DNA of 64,000 nucleotides from Actinoallomurus iriomotensis (GTDB lineage: Bacteria; Actinomycetota; Actinomycetes; Streptosporangiales; Streptosporangiaceae): positions 366,024-430,023 of the forward strand of contig NZ_BSTJ01000010.1 in the NCBI RefSeq assembly GCF_030269445.1. The letters are read 5' to 3'. Each line of letters starts with the position of its first letter. Position 1 is the stretch's first letter. The translations under genes and the position numbers were made by a program. This document shows, in pieces, positions 7,380 through 16,276 of the stretch. The notes under the pieces are model-generated. The model ran no database searches and was not told the DNA's origin. It saw nothing but the letters and a program-made list of their open reading frames with translations.

Positions 7380-10300
7380 GCGAAGGTCAGCGCGCCCAGG
7401 TGGTTGGGGTCGCCGGCGATGACCTCGGCGATCCGCGCCCGTGTCTCGTCCGGGCGGCCGCGCAGCTCCGCCGCCTGGGCGGCGAGGAAGGCCGCGGTGG
7501 TCGCCCGGCGGGCCGGGAGATCGTCGGTGAACAGCAGCATCGTCGGCAGGGACGTGGCGAAGTAGTCGACCCGCGCGGGGGTCGCCCGCAGCTCCGCGAC
7601 GTACGCCTCCAGGCCCGTGACCAGGGCGGTCGCCCGCTCCTCCTCGCCCAGGCGGCGCCACGCCAGCACGGAGGAGTACGTCGTCTCGCTGTACGGCCGG
7701 GTGCTCATCTCCTGGAAGTCGCCGTCGGCGGTGGCCGCCCGCGTCCAGGCGTCGCGGGCGGCCGCCGTCTCCCCGGCGGCGGCGTGGGCGTCGCCGAGCA
7801 GCAGGAGGAGGTCGGCACAGTTGGCCAGCGGGTGCCGGGCCTCGCCGAGGGACTCGGGCGGGTCGAGCGCGGCGCGGGCGTGGGCCCCGGCCCCGGCGGC
7901 GTCGCCGGCGGCCAGTGCCTCGCGCCCCAGGGCCAGCCGGGTCTGCTCCCAGGCGTACAGGGCCTGGCCCTCGCCGCCCTCCCAGGGCTGGAAGCGGCGG
8001 CCGGTCAGCACGTCCAGCGCGCGGGCGGCCCGGCCGGTGGCCACCAGCAGGAGGACGTACTCGACGGTGAGGTCGTCGCGGGCCGCGACGACGTCCGGCC
8101 GCCGTTCCAGCCGGGCGAGGCGTTGCTCCGGCGGCGTCCCGGTGCGCTTGGCGAGCTGGTCGGACTCGTGCCACAGCTTCGCGTCGTCCGGCGCGACCGC
8201 GAGGGCGCGGTCGTAGCAGGCGGTGGCCTCCGCGGCGTCGCCCCGGACGTTGAAGGCCGCGACGCCGAGGTTGCGCCAGGCCACGACGTCCGACGGGTCG
8301 TGCTCGACCGCCCGTCGCCAGCAGGCCACGGCCTCCTCGTGCCGGTGGTGGTGGTAAAGCCAGTGGCCCAGCAGTGCCGCCGCCCGCGCGTCCGAGGGGT
8401 CGCGCTCCAGCGCGCGCGTCAGTACGAGCGCGTCCTCGGCGCGGCTGGGGAAGCAGTAGCGCGCGTCGGTGGTACGGGCCTGGTCGAGGGCCGGCCCGGC
8501 GTCCTCGCCGAGGACCGTCAGGAGGTCCGCCCGGTGGTAGGCGAGCAGCGGCCCGGCGCCGGAGCGCGGCCGCCGCCACTCGTCCGGCGCACCGGGCTCC
8601 TCGTCGGCGAGCCGTTCCCCGGCGCGGTCGAGCACGCGCAGCGCCTCGGCCGCGAACCCGGCGGAGCCGTAGTCCAGGGCGACGTCGAGACAGGTCGGGG
8701 CGTCGCAGTCGAGGGGGAGGCCGGCCAGGTCGCGGGCCCACCAGTCGAGCGGGTCCAGCCGGCGTACCGCCGCCAGCGCCGCGTCCGCCTCCTCCGTACG
8801 GCCGAGTCGCCGTAGCACCAGCACCCGCAGGTCGTGGGCCTGGAGCAGCCCGGCCTCGGCGGCCAGCGCGGCGTCGAGATGGTCCAGCGCGGCCGCCCAC
8901 CGCGCCGCGCGGCAGTCGAGCCGGGCCAGCGCCCAGTGCGCCGGGGCCCGCCAGGCGGCGTTCCACGCCGCCTTGGCCAGCGCGTCGTAGGCCTCTTCGT
9001 CTCGGCCGAGGCGAATGAGCGTCAGGCCCAGCCGGTAGTACGCCTCGCCGTCGTAGGGATTCGGGTTGCGCAGCGTCTGGCGGGCCACGGCGCGGCGGAG
9101 CAGCTCCTCGGCCTCGGCGTACCGCCCGTCGCCGTACCGCCGCGCGGCGAGCGCGATCGCCGACCGCGCGTCGCCGGGATCGCGGCGCAGCGCCTCCCGC
9201 CAGTACGACTCCGGCGAGCGTGTCGCGTGCCGGTACTGCTCCAGGTGCAGCCCGGTGACGTACAGCTCGTCCGTCGTGGGGATCTCCTCCGGCGCGGGCG
9301 GCTCGGTGGCCGGCTCGGGCGGCGTCGCCCCGGCGGTCGCCGGTCGCGGCCGCCAGTACAGCAGCGTCGTGCCCTCGTGTTCGACCGTGAGCTCCAGGTC
9401 CTCCGCGGCGTACGTGCGGGGCAGCGACACGTCCGTGACCAGCGGAGATCCGGGCGCGAGGTCGTACTGCCCCGTCCAGACGGTCGCACCGGCCGCCCCG
9501 AGCCGTACGACGCAGCCGGAGCGTACGGCGGTCACCGCCACGCCGACGCGCGCCGTGCTCCCGTCGGCCGACAGGCTCACGGCGGCGTCGAGGTTCGCCT
9601 GGTGGGCCGGGCCGATCCGCTGGATCGGATACCAGTACTGGCTGAACGTCTTGGTCTCGCCCGGCGCGAGGAAGGAGAAGTCCGGCTGGTTGTCGGTGAA
9701 GACGCCGGCCATCAGCTCGACGTACGGGCCGTCGCCGTCCGTGAGGTTGCGGTCCCACGCCCAGCCGAAGGGGGCGTTCCCCCAGGTCCACTGCTTCTTG
9801 CCCGGCGCGATGCGGTGGTCGGCCCAGTGCACGAAACCGGCCTGCGCGCCGTGGTCGTAGCCGCCGAAGAAGTCGTCCTCGCTGCCCACGCACATGTACG
9901 ACGTGGGCACCGGGATGTTGCGGTACCAGTCGAGCCGGTCGCCGTCCGGGTTCGCGGCGTCGGCGCGCGCCGGGTAGTCGACGCCGTAGTAGCGGCCCGA
10001 GGCGCGGGGGAACGTCGTCGTCGCCCGCTTGGCGTGGTCGGCCACGAAGCGCACGTCGGTGGGGAAGAAGGACTGGTAGTGGTCGTTCGCGTGCGCGGCG
10101 ACGTTGGCCCACCACAGGAAAGTCCGCACGTCCTCGGTGCGGTTGTAGAGCCGCACCCGCAGCTCCACGACGGCACGGTCGGGCCGCAGCCGTACGCCGT
10201 GCATGCCCTTCATCCGGGTCAGCGGGTCATGGTCGGAGCACCACACCGTAACCGCGCCGTCCGGCTCGTGCTCGATCTGGACGTCGACCGGCAGGAACGT

Positions 10301-10729
10301 GCCCGGCCGGTGGTGCTGTGGCCAGTTGAACTCCACGCCGCCGGAGATCCAGGGGCCGGTCAGCCCGACGAGCGCGGGCTTGATGACGTTGTTGCGGTAG
10401 AAGAAGTCATAGTCGGCGGTCCGGTCGTAGCCGACGTGGACGCGTCCGCCGAGCGCGGGCAGCACCATGAGGCGCAGCCAGCGGTTCTCCAGGTGCACCG
10501 CGTCCCAGCGCACCGGCGCGCGGGTCTCGGCGATCCGCTCGTAGAACGGCAGCGGGTACACCCGGCCGGACGAGCCCTGGTACACCCGGGCCTCCAGGAA
10601 CGCCGGGTAGGCGTCCGGGTCCGCCGGAGCGTACGTCTCGATCGGGACGTCCTCGCGCCAGACCGCCACCGCCTTCCCCTGCTGGTCCTCGGGTACGGGC
10701 GGCAGCTCGATCCTGGGGTCGTCCGGCAT
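7352..10729 (-). CDS. DUF5107-domain protein with TPR repeats
   Basis: This is a large (1125 aa) cytoplasmic protein. The N-terminal half (about residues 1-450) matches DUF5107, a beta-rich domain related to carbohydrate-processing folds: ENRWLRLMVLPALGGRVHVGYD, FFYRNNVIKPALVGLTGPWISGGVEFNWPQHHRP, WWANVAAHAND and GFVHWADHRIAPGKKQWTWG. The C-terminal half is a chain of TPR units (for example PYDGEAYYRLGLTLIRLGRDEEAYDALAKA and DVVAWRNLGVAAFN). Proteins of this type are often found beside AraC-type regulators in sugar catabolism loci, as here with a divergent AraC gene. A glycoside-active role is likely but the substrate is unknown. No signal peptide is present. Confidence 0.85.
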   Translation of the reverse strand: MPDDPRIELPPVPEDQQGKAVAVWREDVPIETYAPADPDAYPAFLEARVYQGSSGRVYPLPFYERIAETRAPVRWDAVHLENRWLRLMVLPALGGRVHVGYDRTADYDFFYRNNVIKPALVGLTGPWISGGVEFNWPQHHRPGTFLPVDVQIEHEPDGAVTVWCSDHDPLTRMKGMHGVRLRPDRAVVELRVRLYNRTEDVRTFLWWANVAAHANDHYQSFFPTDVRFVADHAKRATTTFPRASGRYYGVDYPARADAANPDGDRLDWYRNIPVPTSYMCVGSEDDFFGGYDHGAQAGFVHWADHRIAPGKKQWTWGNAPFGWAWDRNLTDGDGPYVELMAGVFTDNQPDFSFLAPGETKTFSQYWYPIQRIGPAHQANLDAAVSLSADGSTARVGVAVTAVRSGCVVRLGAAGATVWTGQYDLAPGSPLVTDVSLPRTYAAEDLELTVEHEGTTLLYWRPRPATAGATPPEPATEPPAPEEIPTTDELYVTGLHLEQYRHATRSPESYWREALRRDPGDARSAIALAARRYGDGRYAEAEELLRRAVARQTLRNPNPYDGEAYYRLGLTLIRLGRDEEAYDALAKAAWNAAWRAPAHWALARLDCRAARWAAALDHLDAALAAEAGLLQAHDLRVLVLRRLGRTEEADAALAAVRRLDPLDWWARDLAGLPLDCDAPTCLDVALDYGSAGFAAEALRVLDRAGERLADEEPGAPDEWRRPRSGAGPLLAYHRADLLTVLGEDAGPALDQARTTDARYCFPSRAEDALVLTRALERDPSDARAAALLGHWLYHHHRHEEAVACWRRAVEHDPSDVVAWRNLGVAAFNVRGDAAEATACYDRALAVAPDDAKLWHESDQLAKRTGTPPEQRLARLERRPDVVAARDDLTVEYVLLLVATGRAARALDVLTGRRFQPWEGGEGQALYAWEQTRLALGREALAAGDAAGAGAHARAALDPPESLGEARHPLANCADLLLLLGDAHAAAGETAAARDAWTRAATADGDFQEMSTRPYSETTYSSVLAWRRLGEEERATALVTGLEAYVAELRATPARVDYFATSLPTMLLFTDDLPARRATTAAFLAAQAAELRGRPDETRARIAEVIAGDPNHLGALTFAQVRSASQG

Positions 10730-10821
10730 GGTCCGAGCGTACGGAGGCGCCCGAAGCCGCCGGAATGTGCGAAGGAACGGATTCCCTGGACGAAACGACG
10801 ATCGGCCGCCAGCATGGCGCC

Positions 10822-11691
10822 ATGCCCCGCATGGACGGCTTCCCCGGTGAGCGCATCAGCGTGCTCGCCCGCCCGCTGGTGCGCGAGGCGCTCGGGCTGC
10901 CGCTCACCTCACGGCTGCTCGTCACCGACTGCGGATACTTCCCGCAGGCCGCCGACCACCGCCGGAGCCGTACGGAGGGCAGCCCGCAGGTCATCGTCAT
11001 CGTCTGCGCCGAGGGTGCGGGGTGGTGCCGGCTGCCGTCCGGACGGTTCGAGGTCGGGCCGGGTGAGGCGCTGGTCATCCCGGCCGGGGTGGGCCACGAG
11101 TACGGCGCCGACCCGGACCGGCCCTGGACGATCTGGTGGCTGCACGTGGGCGGTACCGACGCCGGTGAGCTGGCCGGCGCGGTCCTGGCCGACCCGGAGC
11201 GGCCGGTGGTCCCGGTGGGCGACGTCTACCAGGCGGTCTCGCTGGTCGAGGAGGCGCTCGGCCGGATGGAACGCGACGACTCGGTGCCCAGCCGGCTGGC
11301 CGCCGCGGGCGCCGCCTGGCACCTGCTGGCGCTGCTGGCCGCCGGCCAGACCGGCGCGCCCCCGGGCCGGGCCGACGCCGTACGGCAGGCGCAGCAGTAC
11401 CTGCGCGAGCACGTCGGCGCGCGCACCAGCGTGGCCGAACTCGCCGCGCTCGCACGGCTCAGCCCGTCGCACTTCGCGGCCCTGTTCCGCCGCGCGACCG
11501 GCACCTCGGTTCTGCGGTACCAGACTCGCCTGCGCATGTCCCGCGCCCGCGAACTGCTGGACACCACGGACCGGCCGATCGCCGAGATCGCCCGCGCCCT
11601 CGGCTACACCGAGCCGTTCTACTTCTCCCGGCAGTTCGGCCGGATGCACGGCGTCAGCCCGAGCGCCTACCGCGTCCAGCACAAGGGCTGA
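10822..11691 (+). CDS. AraC-family transcriptional regulator
   Basis: This 289-aa regulator has an N-terminal cupin sensor (about 25-140: IVIVCAEGAGWCRLPSGRFEVGPGEALVIPAGVGHEYGAD) and a C-terminal double HTH (about 190-287: RTSVAELAALARLSPSHFAALFRRATG, then RPIAEIARALGYTEPFYFSRQFGRMHGVSPSAYR). Cupin-type AraC proteins sense sugars. The gene is divergent from the DUF5107 gene with about 92 bp between, so it probably activates that gene. The start at 10822 (MPRMDGF) is chosen as the ATG just before the conserved domain; an upstream ATG at 10765 would overlap the shared promoter region. Confidence 0.92.
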   Translation: MPRMDGFPGERISVLARPLVREALGLPLTSRLLVTDCGYFPQAADHRRSRTEGSPQVIVIVCAEGAGWCRLPSGRFEVGPGEALVIPAGVGHEYGADPDRPWTIWWLHVGGTDAGELAGAVLADPERPVVPVGDVYQAVSLVEEALGRMERDDSVPSRLAAAGAAWHLLALLAAGQTGAPPGRADAVRQAQQYLREHVGARTSVAELAALARLSPSHFAALFRRATGTSVLRYQTRLRMSRARELLDTTDRPIAEIARALGYTEPFYFSRQFGRMHGVSPSAYRVQHKG

Positions 11692-11711
11692 GCACGGTCT
11701 CGGTCTCAGGA

Positions 11712-12269
11712 TCAGTCGCAGCCGATGCCGTCGCCGTCGCGGTCGAGGTCGTAGATGTCCGAGCCGATCACCCGCACGGTGCCGCTGACGTAGGCCGGAC
11801 CGTTGCCGCCGCCGCCCGCGCAGTCGACGTCACTGGCGATCGGCACGCAGCCGCTGTAGTTCGGATCGCACCGCCGCGCGGCGCGAGTGCCCACCATGAC
11901 CACCCGCGTGACCGGCGCCCGCGTGACCACCTTGCGCACCAGCTTCTTCGCCGTCTGCCGTCCGTCGGTGAACGTGACCCGGTAGGTCAGCGTCAGCACG
12001 CCCTTCACGCCGTGTCTCGCCACCCTGGTCGTGCCCCGGGCGAGACCGGGGTCGGTGACCCTCCGGGTCGAGTAGCGAATCGAGCGCCTCTCGACGACGG
12101 TGCGCCTCTCGACCCGAGGCGTGGGCGTCACGCTCGCGCCTTGGCTGGGAGAGGACGCGGGGGGTGTGGCCGACGTCGGCAGGGCCTCCGGAGAGGTCGC
12201 CGATTCCGCTCGGCAGGCGGTCGTCAGGAGGACGCCACCGACCGCGAATACCGCGAATGCGCGTTTCAT
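11712..12269 (-). CDS. Secreted G5-domain / Excalibur calcium-binding protein
   Basis: This 185-aa exported protein has three parts. A signal segment (MKRAFAVFAVGGVLLTTAC) may be a lipobox, though it is not canonical. A Ser/Pro/Thr linker comes next. A G5-like domain (about 55-125: RVERRTVVERRSIRYSTRRVTDPGLARGTTRVARHGVKGVLTLTYRVTFTDGR) is followed by an Excalibur module (about 135-185) ending DIYDLDRDGDGIGCD, with the DxDxDGxxC calcium loop and paired Cys. G5 domains bind GlcNAc-containing polymers or zinc, so a cell-wall-associated role is likely. The frame is open far upstream, but those codons look non-coding and MKR is the natural signal-peptide start. Confidence 0.85.
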   Translation of the reverse strand: MKRAFAVFAVGGVLLTTACRAESATSPEALPTSATPPASSPSQGASVTPTPRVERRTVVERRSIRYSTRRVTDPGLARGTTRVARHGVKGVLTLTYRVTFTDGRQTAKKLVRKVVTRAPVTRVVMVGTRAARRCDPNYSGCVPIASDVDCAGGGGNGPAYVSGTVRVIGSDIYDLDRDGDGIGCD

Positions 12270-12557
12270 AACGCCGGTTATAAGGAGAAACGCGCTCGTA
12301 CGGTGGTGAAAGGCCGGTCCGGCCCCGGCCAGGCCACAGACGGCCGCTCGGTGAACGCGATCGCGGGGCAAACCGTCCGCGTCGAGCCGCCCGCGTCCGT
12401 CCGCCCGACCGCTCGCGACGAGTCGACTCACTCGTGATCTACAACGTAAAGGCGGGCGGCTCGGAGTGTCGGCAATGGCAGACGTACGCGGTGATTCGCC
12501 CAAGGCTGCGGGGAGATCGAGGCGATAATGCCGATTGTGTCGGATGGAGGGGTGCCC
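12270..12557. other. Divergent intergenic region between G5-Excalibur gene and Ser/Thr kinase
   Basis: This 288-bp stretch carries the promoters of both flanking genes. A GATAAT hexamer (12524-12529, plus strand) could be the kinase gene's -10, but no matching -35 was seen. No further gene is supported. Confidence 0.4.
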
Positions 12558-14057
12558 ATGCCGTCGGGGGACGTCAGGATCGAGCCACTGGCGCCGCAGG
12601 ATCCCTCGCGGGTCGGTGGCTACACGCTCCTGGGTCGACTGGGGACCGGGGCGATGGGCCGCGTGTACCTGGGCCGGTCGGCCTCCGGTCGTCTCGTCGC
12701 GGTCAAGACGATCAGGAGCGAGTTCGCCGCCGACCCCGACTTCCGCACCCGGTTCGCCCATGAGGTGACCGCCGCCGGACGGGTCAGCGGCGTCTACACC
12801 GCCGGCGTGGTCGCCTCCGACCCCGACGCCGAGATCCCCTGGCTGGCCACCGCCTACATCCCGGCGCCCTCCCTGGACCAGCTCGTACGGGCCTGCGGGC
12901 CGCTGCCCACCGAAGCCCTGCGCTGGCTGGCCGCCGGCTGTGCCGAGGCGCTCGCCTCGATCCACCAGGCCGGCCTCGTGCACCGGGACCTGAAACCGTC
13001 CAACGTCCTCGTCGCGGCGGACGGGCCGCGGGTCATCGACTTCGGCGTGGCGCGGGCGACCGAACGCGTCACGGTCACCGCGACGCACCAGGCCGTCGGC
13101 ACCCCCGCCTACATGGCGCCCGAGCAGGCACGCGACAGCCGGCAGACGGTGGCGGCCAGCGACGTGTTCTCCCTCGGCTCGACCCTGCTGTACGCGGCCA
13201 CCGGCCACCCGCCGTACGCGGGGGACTCGGTGACCGACGTCCTGATCCGGCTGGCCACCGAGCCGCCGGACCTCACCGGCCTGCCCGAAGAGGCGGCCGA
13301 GCTGATGCTCGACTGTCTCGACCGCGATCCCGCCGCCAGGCCCACCGCCGCCGCCCTGCTCGCACGCCTGGCCGAGGAACTGGAGGAGCACGGCGGCGAG
13401 TACGCGCTGCGCCCCGCGCCGTTGCCCGCGGCGGCGCGCGAGCTCATCGAGGAGTACCGGCAGGGCGAACGGAAGCCTGAGCCCGAGGAAGAGCCGGTCG
13501 AGCGCACCCTGGACTCCCCGACCTCGGTCGGGCGGCCGCGCCGGCCCGCGGAGCCACGCCCGGCGCCTGTCGCCTCCGCCCGGCGCCGTACCGGGGAACC
13601 CCGCGGCGGCCGGACGCCGCGGGTCGTCGTGACCGCCGCGGCGGTCTTAGGCGTCGCCGGCGCCGCCCTGCTGCTCGGCGTCGTGCTGGGCCGGACGTCC
13701 GGCGACCGCAGGCCGGCCGGCTCGCCGCCCGCCGGCGGCCCGCCCCCGGGAGCGGTACGCCAGCCGGAACGACCGGGCACCATCGCGCTCAACCAGACGT
13801 TCGGCGACGGCAACACCGCGTTCGTCGTCTCCGGCACCGGCTTCACGCCCGGCCGGAAGGTGACGATCCGGCTCGACGCCGGACCGCCGTCCCCGTACAC
13901 CCCCGTCGTCGACTTCGGCGGAGCGTTCAACTACGCCATCAATCAGAGCCATGAGTTCTTCCCCGGGAAGATCCCGCCCGGTTCGCACCACGTCACGGTG
14001 ACCGTGGCCGGCCTGAGCCGTCAGCTGGCCGCGGCGTTCACCGTGAACCGGCTGTGA
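12558..14057 (+). CDS. Transmembrane serine/threonine protein kinase
   Basis: This complete 499-aa Hanks-type kinase has a glycine loop LLGRLGTGAMGRVYLG, catalytic lysine in VAVKTI, catalytic loop HRDLKPSN, DFG in VIDFGVARA, and APE in GTPAYMAPEQ. The kinase domain covers about residues 20-275. A charged juxtamembrane linker, one TM helix (VVVTAAAVLGVAGAALLLGVVLG) and an extracellular domain of about 90 aa follow (IALNQTFGDGNTAFVVSGTGFTPGRKV, immunoglobulin-like by pattern, no PASTA). The start at 12558 has GGAGGGG about 6 nt upstream. An FHA-domain gene lies convergent just downstream and could be a substrate reader. The ligand of the external domain is unknown. Confidence 0.95.
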   Translation: MPSGDVRIEPLAPQDPSRVGGYTLLGRLGTGAMGRVYLGRSASGRLVAVKTIRSEFAADPDFRTRFAHEVTAAGRVSGVYTAGVVASDPDAEIPWLATAYIPAPSLDQLVRACGPLPTEALRWLAAGCAEALASIHQAGLVHRDLKPSNVLVAADGPRVIDFGVARATERVTVTATHQAVGTPAYMAPEQARDSRQTVAASDVFSLGSTLLYAATGHPPYAGDSVTDVLIRLATEPPDLTGLPEEAAELMLDCLDRDPAARPTAAALLARLAEELEEHGGEYALRPAPLPAAARELIEEYRQGERKPEPEEEPVERTLDSPTSVGRPRRPAEPRPAPVASARRRTGEPRGGRTPRVVVTAAAVLGVAGAALLLGVVLGRTSGDRRPAGSPPAGGPPPGAVRQPERPGTIALNQTFGDGNTAFVVSGTGFTPGRKVTIRLDAGPPSPYTPVVDFGGAFNYAINQSHEFFPGKIPPGSHHVTVTVAGLSRQLAAAFTVNRL

Positions 14058-14088
14058 CCTGCCAGGTTCCAGGAAACGCCGGACTTCA

Positions 14089-14922
14089 CTACGTACGATC
14101 CCACCAGAGATCCTCCTGTCGAGAGCACCATGACGGGTCGCTCAGACGGCCCAGATCGCTGAACGTGATGATCGCGTGCTCGATGAGCACGCCGACGACC
14201 ACCTCGTCCGAGAGCCGGGTTCCGCTGCGTACGAGCCCCCGGATATTGATTTTGCGCCGCAACACCTTCACGTGCTCCCCGACACGCGCGGCGAGCCGGT
14301 CACGGAATACCGGATCGTTGTCGAACTGCTCCAGCTCATGGTGCGCGTCGGTCACCTCCAGCGCGGCGCGGGCGATCTCCGGAGTGCGCGGCAGCGGCGT
14401 CGTACGCGTCGGATCGATCAGCCACGGCCGGCACCACAGCAGCGCGACCAGGAACAACTTGGTGTTCGGATCCAGGTACAGCGGGAGCAGGGTCGAGTCT
14501 TCGTCCGGGCGCGCCGGCCGGTCCCCGAGCGTCCCGATCGGTCCGCTCGCCGTCGGCATGATGGTCACGCGCAGCGGCTGGCCGTCGTCGAGCATGGCCC
14601 GCGACCCCACGAGCGTGGTGCCCGCCCGCATGAACCATCCGCCGGCCGGGTCGCCCGGCGCCTCCATCGGCGGCAACCGGATCTGGTAGCCGTCGGTCTC
14701 GGCGTACAGCGCGTGGGTGTGGCTGAGATTGGCCACCCACGCGCCGCCGCGTACCCCGCCGATCATCCCGGCGCGGCGGGACAGCCCTCTGTCGGCGACG
14801 ATCACCAGGTCCGCGTCGGGCCCCCGCCCGAACACGAGACGCTGGTTCTCCACGACCTCGACGACGGCCCCGGACGACGAGACGACGCGCGCCGCCACGG
14901 GCGGCGTGGCCTCCGCCGTCAT
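14089..14922 (-). CDS. FHA-domain protein
   Basis: This 277-aa protein begins with a forkhead-associated phosphothreonine-binding domain (about 10-100: LVFGRGPDADLVIVADRGLSRRAGMI, then WVANLSHTHALYAE). It keeps the GR and the N-x-S, but the usual SxxH is replaced by S-R-R-A. The rest is a middle linker and a helical C-terminus (KVLRRKINIRGLVRSGTRLSDEVVVGVLIEHAI) with no named domain. FHA proteins of this type act downstream of Ser/Thr kinases, and the convergent kinase gene ends 31 bp away. The start at 14922 (MTAEATPP) is the codon nearest the domain; the frame is open upstream. Confidence 0.85.
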   Translation of the reverse strand: MTAEATPPVAARVVSSSGAVVEVVENQRLVFGRGPDADLVIVADRGLSRRAGMIGGVRGGAWVANLSHTHALYAETDGYQIRLPPMEAPGDPAGGWFMRAGTTLVGSRAMLDDGQPLRVTIMPTASGPIGTLGDRPARPDEDSTLLPLYLDPNTKLFLVALLWCRPWLIDPTRTTPLPRTPEIARAALEVTDAHHELEQFDNDPVFRDRLAARVGEHVKVLRRKINIRGLVRSGTRLSDEVVVGVLIEHAIITFSDLGRLSDPSWCSRQEDLWWDRT

Positions 14923-15248
14923 GACCGTCCGGCCCGGGCGACTCTGCTCATGGCGGCCGAGTGTAGAGCGGGCACTCACCGGGCGGATATCCCGGAATCC
15001 GGGGATGGCCCCACGCCCGGATCCGCGCTTGGCTTCATCCAGGGCAGGGGAGCTCAGATCACCTGCCCCACTGACGTACCGAAGGTGCCGACCAGGCCCG
15101 GACATACCGGGGCTGTCCGGAGGCCCGGCACCGTCCGGGCCGATCCGGGACATGTGTGGGGGGGGTCCCGGATCGGCCCGGACCTTGACCGACCTGCGAC
15201 GGGGTCCGCGGCACCACTCGGCCATCCCTCCGCATCCGACGGAGAGCC
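14923..15248. other. Intergenic region with strong hairpin
   Basis: This 326-bp stretch between the start of the FHA gene and a small ORF holds the hairpin at 15133-15183, some shorter CCGG-rich inverted motifs and no supported gene. It must also carry the promoters for both sides; none was recognised with confidence. Confidence 0.5.
15133..15183. repeat. Perfect 19-bp inverted repeat (hairpin)
   Basis: GTCCGGGCCGATCCGGGAC at 15133-15151 and its exact complement at 15165-15183 enclose a 13-nt loop of ATGTGT and seven G. No gene ends here, since both neighbours start away from it, so a simple terminator role does not fit; attenuation of the downstream unit or protein binding is possible. Confidence 0.75.
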
Positions 15249-15395
15249 ATGAACGAGCTGAAGAGCCACACGAATGACGAGCACCTCGCCCTGACGCTGA
15301 TGACGATGTGGGCCCTGTCCACCGGTCGCGTGATGCCGGAGCGGCCGCCATGGCTGCTCACCGAGGACGAGCTGATCGACTTCTGGGCCGAGTGA
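15249..15395 (+). CDS. Small hypothetical protein (48 aa)
   Basis: This short ORF begins MNELKSHTNDEHLALTLMTM and ends WLLTEDELIDFWAE. A GGAG lies 4 nt upstream of the ATG, and the composition looks like a real small helical protein: amphipathic, Trp-rich, acidic tail. It precedes the DUF574 methyltransferase by 59 bp in the same direction and may be co-transcribed. The function is unknown; no family was recognised. Confidence 0.6.
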   Translation: MNELKSHTNDEHLALTLMTMWALSTGRVMPERPPWLLTEDELIDFWAE

Positions 15396-15454
15396 GGGCG
15401 CCCCGCGCGTTAGAGTCTCGGTCGCGGACCGGGCGCCGACGAAGGGACGCCGAG

Positions 15455-16237
15455 ATGACCGGCTGGACGGGAAAGGCTCCGGGGGTCGACCCCGGCACAC
15501 CGAGCGTCGCACGCATGTACGACTACTTCCTCGGCGGTGAGGACAACTTTCCCGTCGACCGCGAGGCGGCCGAGCAGGTCGGCCGGGCGCTTCCCGGCGT
15601 GGCCGAGGTCGCGCGGGCGAACCGCATGTTCCTGCGGCGCGCCGTGCGCCACGTCGCCGGCCGCGGCGTCGGCCAGTTCCTCGACCTGGGCGCGGGCCTG
15701 CCGACGCAGGGCAACGTGCACGAGATCGCCCGGTCGGTGAACCCGGACGCCCGCGTCGTGTACGTCGACAACGATCCCGTCGTCACGTCGCACGGGCGGG
15801 CCCTGCTCGCCCGCGACGAGGGCGCCGCCGTCGTCCAGGCCGACATGCGCGACCCGGAGAGCGTGCTCGGCGCCCCCGAGGTGGCCGAACTGATCGACTT
15901 CGACCGGCCGGTGTGCGTGCTGTTCGTCGCCGTGCTGCACTTTCTCACCGACGAGGAGGACCCGGCCGGCCTGCTCGCCCGCTACCGTGACGCCGTGCCA
16001 CCGGGCAGCCACGTCATCTTCTCCCACGCGGCGATCGAGGAGCGGCGCAACGCCGAGGTGGGCGACGCCTACCGCTCCGCGAGCGCCCCGTTCACGGCCA
16101 GGACGCGCGAGCAGGTGAGCGCCTTCCTGGACGGCCTGACACTCGTCGAGCCCGGCGTCGTCCGGCTGCACGAATGGCACCCGGAGGGCGGCGAGTACGT
16201 CACCGACGCCGGCTGGACCGCCGTCGCCCGCAAGTGA
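15455..16237 (+). CDS. SAM-dependent methyltransferase, DUF574 family
   Basis: This 260-aa protein is of the actinobacterial S-adenosyl-methyltransferase family DUF574 (Methyltransf_19). The hallmark N-terminus is PSVARMYDYFLGGEDNFPVDREAAE. It is followed by the SAM-binding stretch VGQFLDLGAGLPTQGNVHEIA, an acidic ribose-binding residue in VVYVDNDPVV, and CVLFVAVLHFL. Members occur in many copies in actinomycetes; substrates are mostly unknown. The start at 15455 (MTGWTGK) has AAGGGA upstream. A paralogue is encoded at 39777-40601 on the other strand. Confidence 0.9.
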   Translation: MTGWTGKAPGVDPGTPSVARMYDYFLGGEDNFPVDREAAEQVGRALPGVAEVARANRMFLRRAVRHVAGRGVGQFLDLGAGLPTQGNVHEIARSVNPDARVVYVDNDPVVTSHGRALLARDEGAAVVQADMRDPESVLGAPEVAELIDFDRPVCVLFVAVLHFLTDEEDPAGLLARYRDAVPPGSHVIFSHAAIEERRNAEVGDAYRSASAPFTARTREQVSAFLDGLTLVEPGVVRLHEWHPEGGEYVTDAGWTAVARK

Positions 16238-16276
16238 CGCGGTGACCGCAGTGGAGAATGGCGTTGACGATGATGG

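Noticed and set aside
6873..10115. Very long minus-strand frame antisense/overlapping the DUF5107 gene
   Set aside because: The product is an Arg/Gly/Pro-rich shadow without domains; the overlapping frame encodes the recognisable DUF5107-TPR protein.
12270..13391. Upstream extension of the G5-Excalibur frame on the minus strand
   Set aside because: It runs opposite to a clear Ser/Thr kinase gene and reflects GC-frame openness; the signal peptide start at 12269 is natural.
14923..15351. Upstream extension of the FHA frame
   Set aside because: It crosses the perfect 19-bp hairpin and the small plus-strand ORF, and the codons look non-coding.
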